Source: Desulfatirhabdium butyrativorans
GTDB taxonomy: Bacteria; Desulfobacterota; Desulfobacteria; Desulfobacterales; JAIFKL01
NCBI GenBank assembly: GCA_022736535.1
Contig: DZCT01000165.1
Coordinates: 1 to 10,362, forward strand
DNA length: 10,362 nt
Reading direction: 5' to 3'
Shown: positions 1 through 5,356 of the stretch, piece by piece
Layout: the number at the start of each line of letters is the position of its first letter
How positions within the stretch are numbered: the first letter of the stretch is position 1
The notes under the pieces: model-generated
Seen by the model: the letters and a program-made list of their open reading frames with translations, nothing else
Database searches by the model: none
Told to the model about the DNA's origin: nothing
Program-made: the position numbers and the translations under genes

Positions 1-1166
1 CCCTGATACCGAGCTTTCTCATCGGAATTGCTGCTGATTCGGATGCGATCCTCGCAGAAGCCGATATAGTAAAGCAGACTTCGCATTCCTTCCACATAAG
101 TTTTCATCAGCATGAGCTGACGGCGCACATCCGGATGCTGAATAATGGGAACAGCGGGCGCGTCTTTGTCTCCTGAGACAAGAGATTTTCCCTGAATCCG
201 GGTTCTGGCGTAGTTTAAGGCATTCAGGTAAGACGCGGACGCGGAGGCAAAACCCTGCATTCCCACCAGCAGACGGGCTTCGTTCATCATCACGAACATT
301 GCCTGCATTCCTCTGTTTTCCGGTCCCAGCAGCGTTCCCCTGCATCTGCCTTTTCCGCCGAGGGTCAGGGAGCAGGTCGCGTTCCCGTGAATGCCCATCT
401 TTTCCTCGATGCCGGTGCAGACCGCATCGTTGAACTCGCCGAGGCTGCCGTCGTCGTTCACCCATATCTTGGGAACGAGAAAAAGCGAAATGCCTCGCGT
501 GCCCGCGGGCGCGCCTTCAATGCGGGCTAACACCGGATGAATAATATTTTCAGTAAGATCGTTCTCCCCCCCGGAGATAAAAATCTTGTTTCCGGTGATG
601 CTGTAAGTGCCGTCCTCGTTTTTAACGGCGGTGCTGGTCAGCGCGCCCACGTCCGAACCGGCTTCCGGCTCTGTGAGAAGCATGGTGCCGCCCCATTTGC
701 CGGTGTACATATTTTTCAGAAAAAGTTTTTTCTGTTTCTCGGTTCCGAATACTTCCACCAATCTTCCCGCGCCGTGACTCAGCGCCGGATACATCATAAA
801 GGCGCAGTTTGCGCCGTTGAAATAATTTCCGGCAGCCTGCGCCACTGAGGAAGGCATTCCCTGCCCGCCCCATTCTGCGGGATCGCACATCGCAATCCAT
901 TCGCCTTCTCTGAATAACTCGTAAGGCTTGTGGAAACATTCCGGGACCGCGACTTTTCCGTTTTCAAATCGGCATCCTTCCTCATCTCCCGGTTTCCATG
1001 TGGGAAAGATTTCTTTGACTGCGAGATTGCGCGCTTCGGACACAATCATGTCTATGGTTTTTCGGTTAAAATCGGCAAACCGCTCATGTTTGCACAGTTC
1101 TTCGACCTGCAACTGCTCGTGAAGAACAAAATCAATGTCTCTTCTGTCTGCAATGACTTGCGCCAT
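1..1166 (-). CDS. Large (DmdC-type) acyl-CoA dehydrogenase, C-terminus cut by the window
   Basis: FAD-dependent acyl-CoA dehydrogenase, expected to make the alpha-beta double bond in an acyl-CoA and pass electrons to electron-transfer flavoprotein. The frame runs open from an ATG at 1166 to the window edge, giving 388 residues. Members of the large subfamily (DmdC-like, about 600 residues) have a short extra N-terminal helix domain, matched here by residues 3-50. Visible motifs are AEWGGQGMP (97-105), TEPEAGSD (165-172, flavin/substrate region), NKIFISGGE (193-201), EKMGIHGNATC (255-265) and RTRIQG (321-326). The catalytic glutamate of this subfamily would lie in the missing C-terminal part. 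A CAGGAG ribosome binding site sits at 1179-1184, 12 bases before the start, which is rather long spacing. It follows the thiolase on the same strand after a 201-bp gap with a palindromic repeat. Substrate chain length cannot be read from the sequence; a methylmercaptopropionyl-CoA role is possible but unsupported. The family call is very secure. Confidence 0.93.
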   Translation of the reverse strand, partial: MAQVIADRRDIDFVLHEQLQVEELCKHERFADFNRKTIDMIVSEARNLAVKEIFPTWKPGDEEGCRFENGKVAVPECFHKPYELFREGEWIAMCDPAEWGGQGMPSSVAQAAGNYFNGANCAFMMYPALSHGAGRLVEVFGTEKQKKLFLKNMYTGKWGGTMLLTEPEAGSDVGALTSTAVKNEDGTYSITGNKIFISGGENDLTENIIHPVLARIEGAPAGTRGISLFLVPKIWVNDDGSLGEFNDAVCTGIEEKMGIHGNATCSLTLGGKGRCRGTLLGPENRGMQAMFVMMNEARLLVGMQGFASASASYLNALNYARTRIQGKSLVSGDKDAPAVPIIQHPDVRRQLMLMKTYVEGMRSLLYYIGFCEDRIRISSNSDEKARYQ

Positions 1167-1256
1167 AATATCTGAAAGCTCCTGTTTGGAAATTAATAGC
1201 CTACCCAATTAAATTTGACTCGCAGGGGCACGTCGGTGATGTTCCCTGATTTTTTC

Positions 1257-1360
1257 GCCACGAATGAACACGAATTTTAACACGAATAAACAATTTCTCT
1301 CGTCCCCACGTTCAGCGTGGGAACGAGAGACACTGAAAAAAATTCGTGTTCATTCGTGGC
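1257..1360. repeat. Nested palindromic repeat: CACGAAT inverted repeat enclosing a CGTTCCCACG hairpin
   Basis: The outer arms at 1257-1278 and 1339-1360 are a perfect 22-bp inverted repeat (left arm starts GCCACGAATGAACACGAA). Between them at 1296-1330 lies a second palindrome of the CTCGTCCCCACG / CGTGGGAACGAG type, with 15-bp arms, one G-T mismatch and a short centre. A third CACGAAT copy lies inside the left part (1281-1287). The block begins 7 bases after the thiolase stop codon on the minus strand. It would form a long hairpin in a thiolase-dehydrogenase transcript and may protect or attenuate it. There is no U-tract typical of an intrinsic terminator. Confidence 0.85.
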
Positions 1361-1367
1361 TGAACTT

Positions 1368-2618
1368 TTACATCATTTCAAGCGCACATGCAAGGGAAAC
1401 TCCGCCGCCCCCGCAAAGTGTCGCAAGTCCGAGACTTTTTCCGCGCTGTTTCATGGCGTTAAGCAGCGTGACCATGATTCTGCAACCGGTCGCGCCCACC
1501 GGATGCCCCAGACCGATGCCGGAGCCGTTCACATTCGTGATTTCGCGGTTCAGTCCGAGTTCTTTTTCACATGCAATATATTGTCCCGCAAAGGCTTCGT
1601 TCAACTCTGTCAACTCAAAATCCGCCAATTTCAGACCGCTTCTGTCTAACATATTTTTTACCGCAGGCACAGGAGACATCCCCATCAGCGTGGGATGACA
1701 CGCGCCTCGTCCGCTGGCTTTTATCCTGGCGATGGGCTTGATGCCGAGTTCTTTTGCTTTTTCGGCAGACATAATGACCATGCCCGCAGAGCCGTCATTG
1801 AGACCGCTTGAATTTCCGGCAGTTACCTTGCCGACTTTCGGCACAAACGCGGGCGGAAGTTTTTGTAGTTGTTCTAATGTGATGCCGGGGCGGAAATGCT
1901 CGTCTTTGTCAAAGAGAAGGGGCGCGCCTTTTTTCTGAGGAATTTCAACCGGAACAATTTCAGCTTTAAAAGAGCCGTCATTCGTTGCTCTTTCTGCATT
2001 GTTATGACTTCGCAACGCCACTTCGTCCATTTCTTCTCGGCTGATTTTCATATACTGTGAGACAAACTCTGCGGTATGTCCCATGATATAGGGTTTTCCG
2101 AGCATCAGACTGGCAGGCGCTTCCTTCGTGTTCACGGGGCTGTCTTCGGAAAGGGGCAGGAGATGGGAACCGCAATGCAGCGCATGAATCATGGTATCCA
2201 CAAAGGTGTAGTCTTGCAGGCGGCATCCCCACCTCGCGCCCGGCACGGAATACGGCACGCCGGACATGTGTTCGATGCCTCCCGCGAGAATAATGTCCGC
2301 CATATCTGCCTGAATCATCGCCATGCCGGATAAAACCGCTTCCATGCCCGATATGCACACACGGTTTACCGTCGCAGCCGGAACCGCATCCGGAATACCC
2401 GCGAGCAGCGCGCCGACACGCGCTACATTCAGCGCATCCGCAGGTTCGATGCAGCATCCGTAGCGAACATCGCTGATAATCGCCGCATCAATGCCCGCTC
2501 TTTTTACTGCTTCTTTCATGGTGACGCTTGCCAGCACCGCGCCGTTCGTGTCTCGCAAAGTTCCGCCGAATGCGCCGATAGCGGTTCGGCACGCTGAAAC
2601 AATCACAACTTCTTTCAT
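1368..2618 (-). CDS. Thiolase (acetyl-CoA C-acyltransferase)
   Basis: Thiolase-family enzyme of 416 residues, the usual length is about 390-430. It would cleave 3-ketoacyl-CoA with CoA in beta-oxidation, or condense two acetyl-CoA. The nucleophilic cysteine is C88 in NRVCISGMEA (85-94). The other active-site parts are NEAF (340-343), H372 in GHPVGATG (371-378) and the C-terminal cysteine C402 in LCGGGG. The stretch before the catalytic histidine reads NVNGSGIGLGHP instead of the usual NVNGGAIALGHP, a small change next to the active site. The ATG at 2618 has GGGAG at 2625-2629, six bases upstream. Downstream on the same strand lies an acyl-CoA dehydrogenase; upstream, beyond a repeat block, are the receiver and ligase genes. 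That setting favours a degradative thiolase over a biosynthetic acetoacetyl-CoA synthase, but the exact specificity is not visible. All expected catalytic residues are present. Confidence 0.93.
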   Translation of the reverse strand: MKEVVIVSACRTAIGAFGGTLRDTNGAVLASVTMKEAVKRAGIDAAIISDVRYGCCIEPADALNVARVGALLAGIPDAVPAATVNRVCISGMEAVLSGMAMIQADMADIILAGGIEHMSGVPYSVPGARWGCRLQDYTFVDTMIHALHCGSHLLPLSEDSPVNTKEAPASLMLGKPYIMGHTAEFVSQYMKISREEMDEVALRSHNNAERATNDGSFKAEIVPVEIPQKKGAPLLFDKDEHFRPGITLEQLQKLPPAFVPKVGKVTAGNSSGLNDGSAGMVIMSAEKAKELGIKPIARIKASGRGACHPTLMGMSPVPAVKNMLDRSGLKLADFELTELNEAFAGQYIACEKELGLNREITNVNGSGIGLGHPVGATGCRIMVTLLNAMKQRGKSLGLATLCGGGGVSLACALEMM

Positions 2619-2637
2619 TATGATCTCCCTTCTGTAT

Positions 2638-2723
2638 GCTACAAATATTAAGCACCTACGGTGCTTTTCAGCAACTTTCAGTGCGAAGCATTTTCAGCCC
2701 CGAAGGGGCGACATATTTGTAGC
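2638..2723. repeat. Short palindromic element with GCTACAAATAT terminal inverted repeats
   Basis: An 86-bp element bounded by exact 11-bp inverted repeats (2638-2648 and 2713-2723). It holds two small hairpins: GCACC-tac-GGTGC at 2652-2664 and CCCC-gaa-GGGG at 2698-2708. It lies upstream of the thiolase, ending about 20 bases from its start codon. The form resembles a small non-autonomous mobile repeat (MITE- or REP-like). It contains no convincing coding sequence. Confidence 0.7.
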
Positions 2724-2785
2724 AATTAACATCCCCCGATGAACAAGCCCTGTAGGGGCGGAATATCATATTCAGGAAATATTTC

Positions 2786-2798
2786 ACTCCTACGGAGT
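2786..2798. repeat. Small hairpin ACTCC-tac-GGAGT
   Basis: Perfect 5-bp stem with a TAC loop, the same design as the GCACC-tac-GGTGC hairpins at 2652-2664 and 2838-2850. Just before it, GAATAT-c-ATATTC at 2761-2773 is also a palindrome. The stretch 2724-2821 therefore looks like further, diverged repeat sequence rather than a gene. Confidence 0.5.
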
Positions 2799-2821
2799 TC
2801 GGGGAGCCGGAGAACATCCTT

Positions 2822-2866
2822 ATGCTACAAATATTACGCACCTACGGTGCTTTTCAGCAACTTTTC
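2822..2866. repeat. Second, partial copy of the GCTACAAATAT element
   Basis: About 45 bases repeat 2636-2680 almost exactly, with one A/C difference near the hairpin GCACC-tac-GGTGC (2838-2850) and divergence only at the end. No matching right-hand terminal repeat is seen, so this copy is a half element or a decayed one. It lies about a dozen bases downstream of the receiver gene's stop codon on the minus strand. Confidence 0.7.
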
Positions 2867-2878
2867 ACTGCATAAATT

Positions 2879-3241
2879 CTAAGCTTTTTTATCTGAAATA
2901 TATTTGATTATTTTCTCAAGACAGATGGTATTCACAGGTTTTATCATGTAGTAAATCACGCCCTCTTTTCTCACTTTGAGTTCCAGTTCTCTGGAGTTTG
3001 AATCTGTCATGGCAATGATTTTCGGTTCGGGCCACGCTCTTTTCAATTCTGGAATCAATTCATATCCTTTGGTGTCCGGAAGAAAAATATCCAACAGCAC
3101 GAGATCAAAGCTTTTCGCGTCGGCTTTTCGGAGCGCATCTTTGCCTGTTGAGACAAAATCCACCTGATGACCGCAGTTTTCCGAAAACTGTGCGATCCAT
3201 TCGGCAGTGACGATATTTTTTCCGACAATCAGAATTTCCAA
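2879..3241 (-). CDS. Single-domain response-regulator receiver protein with a degenerate acidic pocket
   Basis: Stand-alone receiver (REC) domain without an output domain, about 120 residues from the chosen start. The phosphoacceptor aspartate is kept (LVLLDIFLPD, D51), as are the switch threonine (AMTDS, T79) and the conserved lysine (YMIKPV, K101). The N-terminal acidic pair that holds magnesium is absent: the usual VDDx after the first strand reads VGKN (residues 6-9). Normal metal-dependent phosphorylation is therefore doubtful. The chosen TTG start at 3241 places the first beta-strand (EILIV) right at the N-terminus, as is usual, and has GGAGAA at 3251-3256 nine bases upstream. The frame also allows a GTG at 3316 (145 residues), but that codon lies inside a palindromic repeat and has no ribosome binding site. 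The gene follows the acyl-CoA ligase and precedes the thiolase on the same strand, so it is probably co-transcribed with lipid genes and may act as a binding partner or regulator. Its target is unknown. Confidence 0.85.
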   Translation of the reverse strand: MEILIVGKNIVTAEWIAQFSENCGHQVDFVSTGKDALRKADAKSFDLVLLDIFLPDTKGYELIPELKRAWPEPKIIAMTDSNSRELELKVRKEGVIYYMIKPVNTICLEKIIKYISDKKA

Positions 3242-3307
3242 GGAATTGATTTCTCCGTAGTAAAGACGGTCTGTCACTTTATCATCGGACGCAGAGCGTC
3301 CAATCTG

Positions 3308-3332
3308 CGTTCCCACGCGGAGCGTGGGAACG
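3308..3332. repeat. CGTTCCCACGC-gga-GCGTGGGAACG hairpin
   Basis: A perfect 11-bp stem with a 3-base loop, between the stop codon of the acyl-CoA ligase (3352) and the receiver gene. It is the same family as the inner palindrome at 1296-1330. As RNA it would be a very stable hairpin between two genes likely to share a transcript. No U-tract follows in the direction of transcription, so it need not stop transcription. Confidence 0.85.
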
Positions 3333-3351
3333 AGAAAAGGTGTAGAGTAAT

Positions 3352-4998
3352 CTACTTCTTGTATTCCTCACGTATCCGCTTCTTGTTGATCTTCCCCACG
3401 CTGGTTTTGGGGATTTCGTCCACGATCATATAGCGATCCGGAACGCCGTATTTCGGCAGCTTTCCTTCTTCGGCGCACTGCTTCATGAATTGCTTCAAAT
3501 CTTCCTCGCTCACCTTGCCTCTTGCCTCGGGTCTGAGCGTCACAAGCAGCATGGGGCGTTCACCCCATTTCTCATCTGAAACGCCGATTGCCGCCGACTC
3601 TAAAACCGCATGGTGCTGGCTGATGAGATTTTCCAGATCAAGCGAAGACACCCATTCGCCCCCGCTTTTGATCACATCTTTAATCCGGTCCGTAATCTGA
3701 AGATAACCCTTTTCGTCAACATATCCGACATCGCCGGTGTGCAGCCAGCCGTTCTGCCAGAGTTCCGCTGTTTTTTCAGGCGATTTGAAATAGCTTTTCG
3801 TCAGCCACGGCGAGCGTAGTACAACTTCGCCGGTGGCTTTGCCGTCATGAGGCAGCGGGACATCGTTTTCGTCAACAATTTCGATTTCCGCCAGCGGAAT
3901 CGGCAGCCCGGTTTTGACAATAATATCAGTCTTTTTGTCCTCGTCCCAGTCAAACATATCCGGCTTCAGCACGCTCAGACTCATCACCGGACAGGTCTCC
4001 GACATGCCGTAACCGGTATAGACATCTATGCCTTTTGCTTTCGCGGCATTTGCCAGACCCTTTGAAAGCCGTGATCCGCCGATAATCACCTTCCACGCGG
4101 AGAGGTCGGTTTCTTTTGCCGAAGGGCTGTTGAGAAGCATCTGCAAGATCGTCGGCACGCAGTGGGAAAACGTGACCTTCTCTGTCCGTATCAGTTTCAG
4201 CAGCATTTCAGGCTCATATTTTCCCGGATAGACCTGCTTGACGCCGAGCAGAGTGGAGACATAAGGCAGTCCCCACGCGTGGACATGAAACATCGGCGTG
4301 ATGGGCATGTAAACATCATCAGAGCGGAAACGCCCGTTGGTATGATATGCGCCCGCCGCGAGTGAAACCGACAGCGTATGAAGCACCAGCTGGCGGTGCG
4401 AGAAATGAACGCCTTTGGGCAGTCCTGTCGTGCCGGTAGTATAGAAAGTCGTGGCTTTGGTGTTTTCCTCCAAGTCAGGGAAGTCATAGACAGCCGCAGC
4501 AGATTTCAGCATTTCCTCATACTCGGCGGCGATTTTCAGCTTTGTATTCGGCTTGTTTCCGTCTTCGGACAAAACAACGACCTGCTTTACAGCAGTCAGT
4601 TCTTTGCTGATATTTTCGAGGATGGGGAGGAAATCGGAATTGACCAGAATCATCCTGGCTTCGGTATGGTTGAGCGTATAGACAATCTGATCCGCGGACA
4701 GCCGCCAGTTGACGGTCTGCAAAACCGCTCCCATCATGGGAACGGCAAAAAAGCATTCAAGATAGCGGTTGCTGTCATAGTCAAACACGGCAACCGTATC
4801 GCCCTGACTGATGCCGAGATTCGCCAGACCGTTTGCGAGTCTGTGAATCCGTTCATAAAGCATTCTGTAAGTGATGCGGGTTTTGTCTCTGTAAACGATT
4901 TCCTGATCCGGCGAGTAAATCAGGGGCGTGTTGAGCAGTTTCTTGATGATTAAAGGGTATGAGTAGTTCTCTCCGGACTGATAGGCTTTGTTCGGCAT
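3352..4998 (-). CDS. AlkK-like medium/long-chain fatty acyl-CoA ligase (AMP-forming)
   Basis: ANL-superfamily acyl-CoA synthetase, 548 residues, close to the usual length of AlkK-type ligases. It activates a fatty acid to acyl-AMP and then to acyl-CoA in the cytoplasm. The phosphate-binding loop is TTGTTGLPKG (187-196). MFHVHAWGLPY (236-246) and YGMSE (330-334) are typical of the adenylating core, TGD (421-423) holds the ribose-binding aspartate, DRIKD (437-441) is the hinge, KSGGEWVS (444-451) follows it, and K536 in TSVGKINKK is the C-terminal catalytic lysine. All key residues are present. The ATG at 4998 has AAGGAG at 5005-5010, six bases upstream. A sigma-54 promoter (5151-5167) points at this gene, with a long inverted repeat in the predicted leader. 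It is the first gene of a run with a receiver, a thiolase and an acyl-CoA dehydrogenase, consistent with feeding fatty acids into beta-oxidation. Chain-length preference is an inference from similarity to AlkK. Confidence 0.94.
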   Translation of the reverse strand: MPNKAYQSGENYSYPLIIKKLLNTPLIYSPDQEIVYRDKTRITYRMLYERIHRLANGLANLGISQGDTVAVFDYDSNRYLECFFAVPMMGAVLQTVNWRLSADQIVYTLNHTEARMILVNSDFLPILENISKELTAVKQVVVLSEDGNKPNTKLKIAAEYEEMLKSAAAVYDFPDLEENTKATTFYTTGTTGLPKGVHFSHRQLVLHTLSVSLAAGAYHTNGRFRSDDVYMPITPMFHVHAWGLPYVSTLLGVKQVYPGKYEPEMLLKLIRTEKVTFSHCVPTILQMLLNSPSAKETDLSAWKVIIGGSRLSKGLANAAKAKGIDVYTGYGMSETCPVMSLSVLKPDMFDWDEDKKTDIIVKTGLPIPLAEIEIVDENDVPLPHDGKATGEVVLRSPWLTKSYFKSPEKTAELWQNGWLHTGDVGYVDEKGYLQITDRIKDVIKSGGEWVSSLDLENLISQHHAVLESAAIGVSDEKWGERPMLLVTLRPEARGKVSEEDLKQFMKQCAEEGKLPKYGVPDRYMIVDEIPKTSVGKINKKRIREEYKK

Positions 4999-5004
4999 GG
5001 ATGT

Positions 5005-5010
5005 CTCCTT
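5005..5010 (-). promoter_or_regulatory. Ribosome binding site of the acyl-CoA ligase
   Basis: AAGGAG on the minus strand, six bases before the ATG at 4998. It is one of the clearest Shine-Dalgarno sites in the window and supports that start. Confidence 0.8.
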
Positions 5011-5037
5011 GTATGGCTTGCGTTAAGTCATTTTTTC

Positions 5038-5122
5038 AGCCACGAACGGACACGAATAAAAAAACACGAATAAAAAAATTCGTGATCTTATGTTCGTGAA
5101 AAATTCGTGTGCATTCGTGGCT
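5038..5122. repeat. CACGAAT-type inverted repeat in the leader of the acyl-CoA ligase
   Basis: Arms at 5038-5057 and 5103-5122 match as an inverted repeat with two mismatches in 20. They belong to the same family as the outer arms at 1257-1278/1339-1360. The interior carries more ACACGAATAAA and TTCGTG copies, so alternative pairings are possible. A further half copy (ATCGTGGCT) follows at 5128-5136. The block lies between the sigma-54 promoter and the ligase start codon, so it would be transcribed as a long hairpin in the 5' leader. Confidence 0.85.
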
Positions 5123-5150
5123 CATAAATCGTGGCTGATAAAACATTCAT

Positions 5151-5167
5151 AGCAAAAGCCGTGCCAG
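5151..5167 (-). promoter_or_regulatory. Sigma-54 (RpoN) promoter for the acyl-CoA ligase
   Basis: On the minus strand the sequence reads C-TGGCACG-GCTT-TTGCT, matching the known sigma-54 consensus TGGCACG-N4-TTGCW at every fixed position. The -24 GG is at 5165-5164 and the -12 GC at 5153-5152. Transcription should start near 5140, giving a leader of about 140 bases to the ligase ATG at 4998. The adjacent upstream gene encodes a sigma-54-dependent activator with an intact GAFTGA loop, making it the obvious candidate regulator. The promoter match is seen directly; the regulator assignment is inference. Confidence 0.88.
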
Positions 5168-5257
5168 CGCAGGCAAAATAATATTAACATTTTGTATAAA
5201 TTGAAAATAAATTAAAAAGAGAACGTCAGAACGCTCCGGCGGGAATTTTCAGAGATT

Positions 5258-5356
5258 GGGGTCAAAAAGCCCCGTTATGAAATGATCTTGAATATTATTT
5301 ACTGAAAATACAGATAAAATATATAAGAGGCGTTTAAGCCCCGTTTCGGGGTCAAA
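5258..5356. promoter_or_regulatory. Candidate upstream activator sites (paired GGGGTCAAA / AAGCCCCGTT motifs)
   Basis: Two words occur twice in this region: GGGGTCAAA at 5258-5266 and 5348-5356, and AAGCCCCGTT at 5267-5276 and 5336-5345. Their order is swapped between the two blocks. They lie about 95-190 bp upstream of the -24 element, the normal range for enhancer sites of sigma-54 activators. The right block overlaps the stop codon of the activator gene. Assignment as binding sites is inference; the CCCC/GGGG pairs may simply be hairpin sequence. Confidence 0.35.
5339..5351 (-). terminator. Possible weak terminator hairpin after the sigma-54 activator
   Basis: CCCCG-aaa-CGGGG on the minus strand immediately follows the TGA stop of the activator gene. 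The stem is GC-rich but only 5 bp, and no uninterrupted U-tract follows (CTTAAACGCC comes next, then an AT-rich run). It could act as a weak terminator or as part of an upstream activator site for the next gene. Confidence 0.35.

Larger units (their letters stand above)
5123..5351. other. AT-rich regulatory intergenic region between the sigma-54 activator and the ligase
   Basis: Together with the repeat and leader sequence down to 4999, this makes a 353-bp stretch without a gene. It holds a sigma-54 promoter (5151-5167), a very AT-rich segment (about 5172-5220) suited to DNA bending, and two blocks with shared short motifs (5258-5276 and 5336-5356) that could be activator sites. No clear match to an IHF consensus was found in the AT-rich segment. 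No small open frame with a ribosome binding site was found. Confidence 0.6.

Noticed and set aside
1223..1248. CAGGG ... CCCTG stem in the leader of the acyl-CoA dehydrogenase
   Set aside because: Only five base pairs with a 16-base loop and no conserved riboswitch features; likely chance.
1264..1698. 144-residue plus-strand open frame covering the repeat and the thiolase end
   Set aside because: Its N-terminus is translated palindromic repeat and the rest is antisense to thiolase.
4378..4953. 191-residue plus-strand open frame opposite the acyl-CoA ligase
   Set aside because: Antisense to a fully conserved enzyme, with no recognisable motif or ribosome binding site.
5168..5257. IHF binding site between promoter and candidate enhancer
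   Set aside because: The segment is AT-rich, but no stretch fits WATCAANNNNTTR without two or more mismatches at key positions.
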